Assembly: GCA_029876055.1 (NCBI GenBank)
Contig: CM056875.1
Coordinates: 6,101,001 to 6,165,000, forward strand
Length of the DNA: 64,000 nucleotides
Direction: 5' to 3'
From: Madurella fahalii
Taxonomy: Eukaryota > Ascomycota > Sordariomycetes > Sordariales
Within the stretch, counting starts at the first letter, position 1. Each line of letters opens with the position of its first letter. Below the pieces are notes generated by a model. It was not told the DNA's origin, made no database searches, and saw only the letters and a list, made by a program, of their open reading frames with translations. Positions 54,929-64,000 of this stretch are shown here, in pieces. The position numbers and the translations under genes were made by a program.

Positions 54929-57265
54929 TCAAGCCCCGTTCCGGTAGACTTGCGCCCCCTGGTTCCTAAACATGATGGTATCCCTCCTCTGCAGGATCAT
55001 CAGCGCCCGGTTCAGCGCCGCCTCGCTGAACCCCTTGCCCTCGACCATCTCCCTGCGCAGAGTCGCGAGGCTGGTGCTCCAGCCGATAGGCAGGCGGCGC
55101 TTGAGCTCGGCTTCGACGCGCGCCACCTCCTCGTTGAGCTCGCGGCCCCCTTGGTTGCTGCCCTGGTTGACGGCGTCCATGGTGGAGCAGAGGAAGAGGC
55201 GGATGGCCTCGTCGACGTGCTCCTCGGTCGCGACGGGGGACAGCGTCAGCTTGGCGAGGGACTCGGTGATGCGCACGATGGCCTCGAGCTGCCGGACCGT
55301 GATGGGGATCGAGGACCGCGCGTTGGCTTCAAGCTCGGACGCGTGCACCTGCTTGCGGATGGCGACGAAGTGCGACGAGAGCTTCTCGGCGGCTGCGTCC
55401 GAGAGGCGCGGCGCGCAACGCCTGGGTTTGGGCACTTAGTACAACAGGCTGGAAGGAGGCAGAAGAAGGGAGGCCTTACGATTTGCAATAGCTGACGTAG
55501 CGTCTCATTTTCTCGACGGGGATTTCGGCCTCGACTCGCTCCTCGACGCCGCGGCCGCCCATGTGGATGCCCATGACGTGCTTGGCGATGCGCTCGTCTT
55601 TGCCGCGTTCGTGCTCGTCTTTGACGATGAAGATCATGTCGAAACGCGACAGGATGGTTGTCTGGAAGTCAATGTTCTCGCCGGGCGTCTTCATATCGTC
55701 GTACCGGCCAAAGATGGGGTTGGCGGCGGCTAGGACTGATGTCCGCGCGTTGAGGATGGTCGTGATGCCGGCTTTGGCAATGGAGATGGTCTGCTGCTCC
55801 ATGGCTTCGTGGATCGCCACGCGGTCTTCATCGCGCATCTTGTCAAACTCGTCGATGCATACCACACCGCCGTCGGCGAGGACCATGGCGCCGCCTTCGA
55901 GGTAGAACTCCCGCGTCGACTGGTCTCGCTGGACTGAGGCTGTCAGACCGGCCGCCGAGGAGCCCTTGCCTGATGTGTAGATGGCGATAGGCGCCACCTT
56001 CTCGACGAACTTGAGGAGCTGCGACTTGGCTGTACCGGGGTCACCCAGCAACAGCACGTTGATGTCACCACGGAGTTTCATCCCATCGGGAAGGATCTTC
56101 TTGGAACCTCCGAGGAGGAGGCACAGGATGGCTTTCTTGATGTCCCGGTTGCCGTAGATGGAGGGGGCGATGCAGTCAGCCATGATATTATAGAGGTCAG
56201 GACGCCGACTGAGCTCGAGGAATTCTTGTTCTTCCTCCTCCGAGAAGACTGCCTGCCCCTTGGCAGTCTGGTCGAGATCGGTCTGGATGCCGACCGCGCG
56301 AAGATACGGGGTCCGAATAGCGACGGCGCCGGTCGTTGAGTTCTTGGAGCCTTTGTTCTGGTAGATGGAGAAGATGCCCATGACGGTACACCGCGAGCCG
56401 GGCACCACGCGGTTTGTGAGGTAGCGGTCGGCGGATATCAGGACGTGGCGGGGCAACTCTCCGACTGGCACCTGGTCGGGTGCCTCCTGGAGCTTGATGA
56501 TTTGCTGGTCGACGAACCTCGACTTCTCGTGCATGACAAAATACGGGTCTAGAGGGCACTTCTCGGTGGGATCGCCAGGTGCTCTGAATCTGTCACACTG
56601 CCTTGGGAGCGTTACGCCGCTGAAACCTCCCGAGACGTGGATGTCCCGTACGTGTCCGCAAGTGCGGCACTGGATGTGGAGCTCTGTCGCCTTAGAGGAC
56701 ATGACTGATGCGCCGATGACGATGCCGGGTACTCTAACCAGCCGTGAGATGGTGAGCGAGTCCAAGTTGCGGATTGATACATCTTCTGCGTTGGAGTGTA
56801 GGAGTAGCTGGTGCTCGGGGAGCTTGACGTTCGGTTCGTGAGGGTAAACAATCCTATGTGTACACCGCTTGAGGGCTGCCTCGAACTACAACAGCGAGCG
56901 TCAGCACGATTCAGGTGCCGTGGGGATGTCGTCGTCATACCAAAGGAATAATCTCTGCGGGTTCCGTCACCAGTCTGTGGGCAATCTCCTCGTTGAATTT
57001 GATGAGGTCGCCAATGTTGACGTCGCAGTAGTATTTCTTGAGGAGCGCATTTTCGCGCAATTGGTCTCTGCAGGAACAGGTCAGCTCCCGCACGGCAATC
57101 CCTGGTATCAAGGTCCGCGAAGACGCACCTATAGATAAATATGTTGTCGAGTCTGAAGTCGAGAATAAAGGACTCTAGCAGGCTGCGGACATGGAGGTTG
57201 GAGTCCTCGCTTTCCGGGAAGGAGTCCTGGTACAGCCGGGCAGTAAAGACAGACTGACGATCCAT
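54929..57265 (-). CDS. mcm5: MCM5, replicative helicase subunit
   Basis: Subunit of the MCM2-7 helicase that unwinds DNA at replication origins. Exons 57265-57129, 57067-56941, 56885-55480 and 55421-54929 give 720 aa, the family length. The N-terminal domain begins MDRQSVFTARLYQDSFPE; a zinc site is seen in CRTCGHVRDI with distal Cys in RQCDRF and EKCPLD. The AAA+ core has Walker A GDPGTAKSQLL, Walker B VVCIDEFDKM, sensor-type LAAANPIFGRYD and arginine finger LSRFDMIF. Residues ISRLVRVPGIVIGAS belong to the N-terminal hairpin region. The C-terminal exon adds the winged-helix part (SEAALNRALMILQRRDTIMF). The SIYGNRDIKKAILCLLLGG segment distinguishes the family. An MCB element lies 130 nt upstream of the ATG. 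The gene is convergent with the AMP-binding-like gene and divergent from vps54. Confidence 0.97.
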
Positions 57266-57959
57266 CTTGAGACGTTGCTTTTGATTCTACGCCTTGACCG
57301 GAAAAGAATCGTGTACGCGGGGGCACAGAAGAAGGTTCTCGACCGGCTGGTGGTTATGGAGGGGCAAGCTGCAGAAAGGGGACGAGGGCGCGCGACGCGT
57401 AAAACTGCCAGGCCCAGCGCGACTTGGGCGCGTATCGAGCAGGGATCTTAATTAGGTTCCTGACGGCCCACACTTCTCAGGCTGGTCCGTGCCGACAGCC
57501 CCTGGCCAAGCCTCACTGCGCTTTAATGCAATAAACAGGGCCCAGCTGACGCCGAGCCTAGTATATGCAGCTACAAGGGGGAGGATCAAAGCTACAACAG
57601 GCGCTGGCCGCATTTGGCAGTCAAGCCCAGCCAGATTCGTGGCTTCCGCCGAGCGAAGAGAGCCGGTAGCTCACCCAACCTTCTATACAAACGACAGTCC
57701 ACCCGATCACGATAGTTCTCTGCAAACGCTGTCGCACGCGAGCAAGCCGCTAGCAACCGGCCATCGAGCATCGGTACGGCACGAATACCCCTCCGGCTCT
57801 CCTTCCGTGATGGCACCCCGGTAACAGCGCGGCCTCCGTCAGATTCACAGCAGCATTCTGTACCACCCAGCTTGGCTCTCTCACTGGTGTCCCGACTTTT
57901 AATGGTCGCCATTACCGCCGGGACTTCGCCGCTTGGCTGGGGAGACTGGGCGAGGCATC
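57266..57959. promoter_or_regulatory. divergent mcm5/vps54 promoter region
   Basis: 694 bases between two ATGs pointing away from each other. Includes the MCB element at 57395-57400. No TATA box is evident. No supported gene in it. Confidence 0.6.
57395..57400. promoter_or_regulatory. MluI cell-cycle box upstream of mcm5
   Basis: ACGCGT in the context GCGACGCGTAAAA, 130 nt upstream of the mcm5 ATG. This is the exact core bound by MBF (Mbp1/Swi6-type) complexes at G1/S genes in fungi, and MCM genes are known targets in yeasts. Regulation in this organism is inferred. Confidence 0.65.
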
Positions 57960-60900
57960 ATGTTCTCGAATCCGGGGGCGCGCAAGTCCGTCGATAGCCT
58001 GTCGCCGGCAGTATCGGCCGGTCACCGGAGCGACTTCCCCTTCCACGGGTGTGCACAACCGCCATGAACTTCACATCCTCGATTAACGGCTAACAGCTTC
58101 AAGGAAAGCGCCTCACAACCCGCAGCCCGCAGCCCATCAGCGGAGAGGGTCGACCGCGAGCTCCATCCACTCGATTGGGGGTTCGCTCGACACGTCTGGA
58201 GGTTGGGGGGGTGCCGTCTTCGAATCGGGCCAAAATGCCATCTCGACCCTGCTACAGCCGCCCATAGTGCGGACTGGTCTCCTCCCACACACCTCCGCGC
58301 CCGCCTCGAGTGCCCACAAGCCTCCCACAGCGCGAGACATACCCCCGGTAACCCTGACCAACATCCCCCACGTCGAACCGTCCGAGTTCACTCCCTACCT
58401 ATCCCAAGTCGGCGCCTTGTACGAACAGCTGCGCCGGATACAGGCCGACGAAGACCAAGCATCGAGCAGCTTGCATCGTCGAACATCCAAGACCGATGAG
58501 CTCGCCGATATCATTGATGAGGGCCACTTGCGGCCAGGTAGGCGCCCCGCCATGTCATCGAGGCGGACCTCGACCGCATCCATCACCTCTTTGTCATCGA
58601 TAGAGGCGGCTACAACAGCGCGGCGATCAAGTTCGCGCACTCGGAAAGGACCCGCCCAAGGACCCCCACCACTTTCAACCATCCCCCCTGTGTACTTTGA
58701 TGAAGACTTTCGCCTTGAGAACCCACGCATATTCGACGTGGTCAGCGAGCGTTCGGAGGTGGTGCGGCCCGCTCCGGGCACGGATGAGAAGGCTACGCCC
58801 AATGGTCAGGCCGCCGCGCCCCGCAAGGCGCTGGCAACGAATGCTATCCTCCAGGAGAAGCTCTCGTGGTACATGGACACCATCGAAATGCATCTCATCC
58901 AGTCCATATCCACGGCGTCAACCACCTTCTTCACGGCCCTCGGCTCTCTACGAGAGCTGCACTCGGAGGCTGCTGACTCGGTCGAGAGAATCAAGGGATT
59001 GAGAAAAGAGTTGGAAGCTCTGGATGAAGAAATCGCCACCGGCGGTCTCAATATTGTCCAGCAGCGCCGAAGGAGGGAGAACGTCAAACAACTACACAAT
59101 GCCGTCATGCAGTTGAGGGAGATTGTCGACGGCGTCGCCGTCTGCGAGTCACTAGTCGACGCTGGGGAAGTCAATGAAGCACTTGACAACATTGATGCTC
59201 TTGAGAAGCTCATCGCGGGCGAGGCATCCGCCAACCACGAGCACGCGCAGCTCAGAGACTTGAGGGGAGCTACCGCCCTCCAAGGCATAAGCAGCGACCT
59301 AGATACCCTCCGACTCCGAATCGGTAAAAACTACGAAGCAAGGTTTCTCAACACCCTGCTCACAGATCTTCGCGGTCACGTCGAGCGGGTATCCGCCCAG
59401 GAGGTCCTGATGCGTTGGAGCAGTGCTTCGATGCGCGCTCGTGGGGCGCACAGTCGTGAGCCGTCGGCCTTCCCCGCCTACTTGTCGGCAACAGATGCGA
59501 TAAGAGCGGAGCTCTTGACGAGCCTAACAAGCTTGCAACGTGCAAAACATCTCACCGCTGCGGCGAGTTCGTATCGCGAAGCGGCACTTCGGGAAATCAG
59601 AACCATCATCCGGCAGCCGCTGCCCAGCTCCAACGACGACGATAATGAATCGCTGATGTCCACCTCCACTAGGACGGGGGGTAGACAGCGCTCACAACAG
59701 GAGAGGTCGATTACCCTCGCTCGTAACTTACGGGCCTTGGATCCCAAGGACGCCGAGGAGCTCTTGACCAAGATTTACATAGGTGTGACCGAGGCCATGA
59801 GGAGGCTGAGCACCCAAGTGAAGGTCCTGCTGGATGTGGCGAGTTCTATTGGCGACTCGTCAAGTCCCTCTGGACTTCAGTCTCCCCCGCTCAGATCGCC
59901 CCCTTTCAGCCCTACAACGAGGCAGATATCGGCCGCCGCTCAGGAAGCCCAGGAAGAGATACACAGGGCTATGGATATTGCCAATCTCCTGGGGCAGGCG
60001 GTCGACGTTGCACAAGAGAAAATCGTAAAGATATTGCGCGTGCGGTCAGAGCAGAGCAAGCGCCTGGACCTTGTCTGGTTTCTCCGGTACTTCACGCTCA
60101 ATCTCCACTTTGCCAACGAGTGCGAGGCCATCTCGGGGCGCAGCGGCACAACACTAAAAACTGTCGTCAACGGCCACATCAAAGACTTTATCCAAAATCA
60201 CGGAGACGCCGAGAACAAGAAGCTCGCCCAGGGGATGGAATCAGACCAGTGGAATGCCGCCGACTTCAGCGACAACGACACCGAGTTGCTGAACCAGATC
60301 CTCGAAGCAAGCACTAGGGATGCTGCCGCATGGACGGAAGGCACTCAGATATGGATTCCCCATGATGAAACCGAAGGTGACAAGGAAGTTGATCTCGACG
60401 CGCCAACTACCCAAGCGAACGGCAGTGGCAAGACAAAGACACGGAGTGCTGTTGTCGAGTCGGAGAGCTTCCTGCTTCCCAACTCGGCCATTTCATGTAT
60501 GAACGGCATGGCTCGTTTTCTACATCTTGTGGCTGCCATCCCGTCCATGACGGCAGAAATATCGTCATCCCTCATCGCATATCTCCAGCTATTCAACTCG
60601 CGCTGCACCCAGCTCATCCTCGGAGCGGGAGCAACACGCTCGGCCGGGCTCAAGAATATCACGACAAAGCACCTGGCTCTGGCATCACAGGCACTGGCGT
60701 TCATGGCGGCAATCATCCCGCATGTCCGAGAATTTGTTCGACGGCACTGCGGTACGGGGGCCACCGTGTCAACAGTCATGGGCGAATTTGACAAGGTTAG
60801 ACGTGCTTTCCAGGAACATCAAAACAACATCTACGATAAACTGGTGGAAATCATGACGGGACGGGCGCTAGCCGGCGCCAAGAAGCTGAAGGCGCTCAAC

Positions 60901-61454
60901 TGGAACCAAGGAGCCGGCAACACGGCCAATGAGTACATGGAGACGCTAGCCAAGGAGACCACGACCTTGCACCGTAACCTGACCAAGCACCTCCCCGAGG
61001 GCACCGTAAGGTTAATCATGGTTCCCGTGTTCAGGAACTACAAGGACACGTTCGGCGCCGCATACCAAGGGGTGGAGCTCAAGACGGAGCAAGGTCGGGA
61101 GAGGTATGTTTTCGTCTACAGAAGCTGTCCCCTTCGGACATACACACACACTGACGGTTGTGCAGGATGCTCGGGGATGTGGAATATTTCCAGTCTCGTC
61201 TGGGCAAGATCGACGGGTTCGAAGATGCAGGTGACTACCTGATCAAAATCATCAAGAGTAAAGAAGTCACTGCTCCTGAACCGGCGCCAGCCCCTGCAGC
61301 AGCATCAGCACCGACCTCCACACCATCTCCGCCCGCCGCGGTTGAATGGGATGACGGGAAGAAGTCGGCAGAGGAGTCTGCGTATTTGCAAGCTCAAGCC
61401 GCGGCGAAAGTGCCAGAGAAAAACGGGGAGGCCAGCGACGGCAGCAAGGCGTAA
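57960..61454 (+). CDS. vps54: VPS54, GARP tethering complex subunit
   Basis: Part of the Golgi-associated retrograde protein complex (Vps51-54), which tethers endosome-derived vesicles at the trans-Golgi. Exons 57960-58048, 58104-61103 and 61166-61454 give 1125 aa. Exon 1 (MFSNPGARKSVDSLSPA) was placed because the downstream frame is open without ATG back to 58087 and continues QRRGSTASSIHSIGG, GGAVFESGQNAISTLLQPP. The donor GTGTGC and acceptor AAG are the most natural pair; using the nearby CAG acceptor at 58096 with a later donor is the alternative. The signature VYFDEDFRLENPRIFDVVSE is at about residues 230-250, followed by long coiled-coil helices (LRKELEALDEEIATG, NVKQLHNAVMQL). The C-terminal Vps54 domain begins near residue 850 (HLALASQALAFMAAIIPHVR), with MLGDVEYFQSRLGKIDG in exon 3. 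The Ala/Pro tail is low complexity. Confidence 0.9.
58049..58103 (+). other. vps54 intron 1 (placement uncertain)
   Basis: Donor GTGTGC, branch GCTAACAG, acceptor AAG gives a 55-nt phase-2 intron and the protein join FPFHGKAPHNP. An alternative donor at 58051 (GTGCAC) with acceptor CAG at 58094-58096 gives FHGSSRKAP. Both keep frame. Confidence 0.55.
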
Positions 61455-62464
61455 CGGGGATTCGATGACATAATTCTATATGGAGGTATAGATAAACATG
61501 TGCTCTGTATACTTTAAATGGGACGCCTTTGACGTCTTGAGGGATGGACCGCACTATGGGAGCGACCTGATACAAGCCAGTAGAGTTACAAGTTCAAAGT
61601 GCGTGCGTCACCAGCTAGATATTACCTATCGCATTCTGGGGTTGTCAGTTAAGTCCTTGGGTGAACTGCCTGGCGTCGCGACAGGGGATATGGATGGCAT
61701 GAACTTCTAGAGCGGGATTCCTCCAGAAGACCGGCGGTTGCTAAGAGCATGCCCGGGTGAGGTTCTATCCATCTTTCTTTGTCCATGGCCATCTTCCACT
61801 TACGTAGCTCGATACCAGTTTAAACGGTCTTATTCGGGTGTGGCGTCATGGTTCGGCGCTACACAGAATAGCGGCTATCACGGGGTGAGATGACGGAAGG
61901 CTGCTTCAACCATGAAGTGGTAGCTAAGGTAATAGTTGTGTAGGGGTTTGTTTCCTTTCCACGGTCAACACCAAAGAAAAAAACAGTTATCACATGCCAA
62001 AATAGGTGTTGGAGCACATGTCAATGATCTACACATATTCTTAGATTCTCACTTCGCTATCATTATGCTGTCTCTGGAATAGAGTCCGCTGGTTCGTAAG
62101 GGCCGAACGAACCGCCGCTGAAATGGTATGATCAACGAGCATCACGATGACAACAATGACAACTGAGCTACTTTTCATGAGTTTTGTGCGGCATTTTTAT
62201 TATTATTATTATATTTTTTTTTTTTTTTCCCCCCTCCTACTGAAAAGAAAAGGTCAACGCACATATGAGTAATGAAAGGGAAAAAGAAAAAATAATGGTA
62301 GAATTGAATGGGGAGATATAACTGAGAATGACGGACGACGGTGTAGTTACAAAGGTAACCTCAAATAGCTTCGCCCTTCTCCTGTTCTCAACCAATACAC
62401 AAGTCCTCCAAACGCCCTGCTATCCCTTCTCTCAGTCCACCAAGCGGGTCTCCAAAGCCGTTAT
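61455..62464. other. convergent region, AT-rich with ATT repeats
   Basis: One kilobase between two 3' ends. Contains (ATT)n and a T18-C6 run at about 62192-62236. No supported gene. Confidence 0.6.
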
Positions 62465-63162
62465 TCACTGACGAATACGGCGCGGACCACCAGTCTTCCA
62501 TGAGCGACGGGACAGGTTGCCATTGTCGTCGTCGATATCGTCACCAGCGTAGGTAGGACCGGAAGATCCCTGGAGGGGTTCAGCAACGGCCTTATTGTTA
62601 CGGGGGCGGGTACTAACGAGGGTGACGATCAGGTCCGTCTCCCGAGTGCTCTTGGTCTGGACGTCGTCGGGGTGATAGTAAGCGTTGTCGCAGGGGAAGG
62701 TCTCGCAGCCCGAGGTCGGGCCGTTGCCGCTTGCGGGATACACAAGATCTGCCCCCAACAATGTCAGTCATGTGGTGCCCCTGGAACAGACGTGAAAGGT
62801 GGGGATTGGCCCGGATTCAACTTACGGACGCCGTCGTAGTCATGGACATTGACAATCGCTGAGACATCGAAGTAGGTGACGCCGTGGGCCTGGTTGAAGG
62901 AAGTCTCCATGAGCATGCCGGGGACCACGGGGCGGCCGTCGATGACGGCGTACGCGTTGCCCTCCCAGGCCCACGGAATCGTCACCACGACTGAGTCGCC
63001 GCCGGGCACGTGGACGTTGTCGATGTTGGCGTGGCCCGGGTTAGACATGAAGTAGACGGTGCGCGGAGACCGGTCCTGGGACACAAATGTGACCGTGTTG
63101 CTAGCGAGGACGGTAAGGGCCGTGGCCAGGACGGCGAGGACGATCTTCTGGAAGGACAGCAT
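62465..63162 (-). CDS. secreted DNase1-like small protein
   Basis: Exons 63162-62826 and 62748-62465 give 206 aa. The start at 63162 is chosen because MLSFQKIVLAVLATALTVLA is a clear signal peptide; longer in-frame extensions upstream have no such feature. The mature protein resembles a fungal family often labelled DNase1 protein: TVTFVSQDRSPRTVYFMSN, a TIPWAWEGNAYAV segment, TYFDVSAIVNVHDYDGV, YPASGNGPTSGCETFPCDN and YYHPDDVQTKSTRETDLIVT. The label is historical; I see no proven nuclease active site, so the function should be taken as unknown. Gly and beta-strand-rich sequence and a Cys pair (GCETFPC) fit a small beta-sandwich. After LIVTLV the protein has about 45 extra hydrophilic residues ending RSWKTGGPRRIRQ, beyond where I expect the family to end. 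Abundant extracellular or wall protein is likely. Confidence 0.8.
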
Positions 63163-64000
63163 GTTGGCGGACTTAGCACGAGATTGGAATTTGTTCTTGA
63201 GAACTGAGAAGTGCTTGTAAGTCTCCGGGCTGGTGCTGTCGGTGTCGAGGGGGTGCGTAGAATGTAGTCGTTCTCCAGCCAGCGGGAAGCTATCCCTTAA
63301 ATACTTTTCCCGCCGGCCATAAACCGCCTTTAATAAATTCATTTTGTGGATAAAATACCGTTGGGAAACATCTGCTGTGTTAAGCGCAAACATGGCTGCG
63401 ATCTTCTTGTTAGTCCACATCCCAAATAGACGGCGTTGGGCCGAGCCTGGGCTCCTAGACGGACTTGTTGAAGCCACATACGCATGTGGGCAAGAACTGT
63501 AAAGCCATCTGATCACCCGCAGACCTCGGCCTTCTCGCCCTGCCAGTCGAAGTTTATATCACTCAGGATCCAAGCGAAGCGGAACACAAACTGTTAGTTC
63601 CTGTGGAAGAAAGGGGTTCGTCATCCTCATTGTTGGTGATGATCCCCTTCAATTTGATCAGCAACCCGGCTACATCAAAGCCAGCTAACAAAACGGCGAA
63701 CCCGTCTGATCGCGAGTAGGCTCGCGGCTTGTTGGTCCGGTCATGCATGGCCAGGCACTGAGCGCTAGGAGAGACCATGTCGATCAAGTTTTTCGGGAGC
63801 TAGACTGAGCATCCCCTTACCATAATCGGGATGATTCAGCGTACATTGAGCAAGTGGCTCACCCTACTCGAACAATCCGAGCGTATATCAAGCTACTCAG
63901 TCAACCATATCCATAGCAGCCATCGCATACCATACCCTCTACGTCCCATCCTGCGAGGCATAAGGCCACATCCCAATAGTATTAGCCGTTACGTATTCTT
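63163..64000. other. upstream region of the secreted protein gene
   Basis: Contains a TATA-like element at 63296-63303, about 135 nt before the ATG, and no other gene I can support. The window ends in sequence of no clear content. Confidence 0.55.
63296..63303 (-). promoter_or_regulatory. TATA-like element
   Basis: TATTTAAG in the direction of the secreted-protein gene, 134 nt upstream of its ATG, a standard position for an abundantly expressed fungal gene. Confidence 0.5.

Noticed and set aside
63163..63516. N-terminal extension of the secreted protein in the same frame
   Set aside because: The extension lacks a signal sequence and crosses the TATA-like element. The internal methionine at 63162 begins a clean signal peptide.

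Overview
The window looks like nuclear DNA of a filamentous ascomycete, most likely a Sordariomycete of the order Sordariales, possibly Chaetomiaceae. The basis is roughly 50-55% G+C, short GT-AG introns (about 55-80 nt) with CTAAC/CTAAT-like branch points, and a set of single-copy eukaryotic genes whose sequences resemble filamentous-fungal orthologues. The species cannot be named from sequence alone. I see no rRNA, tRNA, transposon, CRISPR or RIP-ravaged block.

Layout. 1-6.1 kb holds no gene I can support. 6.2-12.1 kb carries an F-box/leucine-rich protein and glycogen synthase, both on the minus strand, with a CRE-like site and a TATA box upstream of the synthase. 12.1-17.4 kb is mostly non-coding, with one Asn-rich orphan. 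17.4-21 kb encodes a CTK1/CDK12-type kinase. 22.3-25.5 kb has a disordered Ser-rich protein and a PMP3-family membrane peptide. 27.9-30 kb encodes an RNA-binding protein made of a degenerate exonuclease fold, an RRM and two RanBP2 zinc fingers. 32-35 kb is a large acidic F-box protein. From 35.8 to 63.2 kb the genes are dense: HAT2/RbAp48, XRN1, SPC3, HID1, an epoxide-hydrolase-like pseudoenzyme, POM34, a membrane-anchored degenerate acyl-adenylate-type protein, MCM5, VPS54 and a secreted DNase1-like protein.

Exon structures were rebuilt by hand from conserved protein sequence and splice signals. Each multi-exon model closes to a whole number of codons. Most genes are housekeeping functions (carbohydrate storage, transcription and chromatin, mRNA decay, secretion, nuclear pore, replication, Golgi tethering), so no operon or gene-cluster logic is expected. 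The most interesting biology is three proteins that keep an enzyme fold while losing its catalytic signature: the exonuclease-like RNA-binding protein, the epoxide-hydrolase-like protein and the AMP-binding-like protein. There is also a set of perfect or near-perfect palindromes in non-coding DNA, and an MCB element in front of mcm5.
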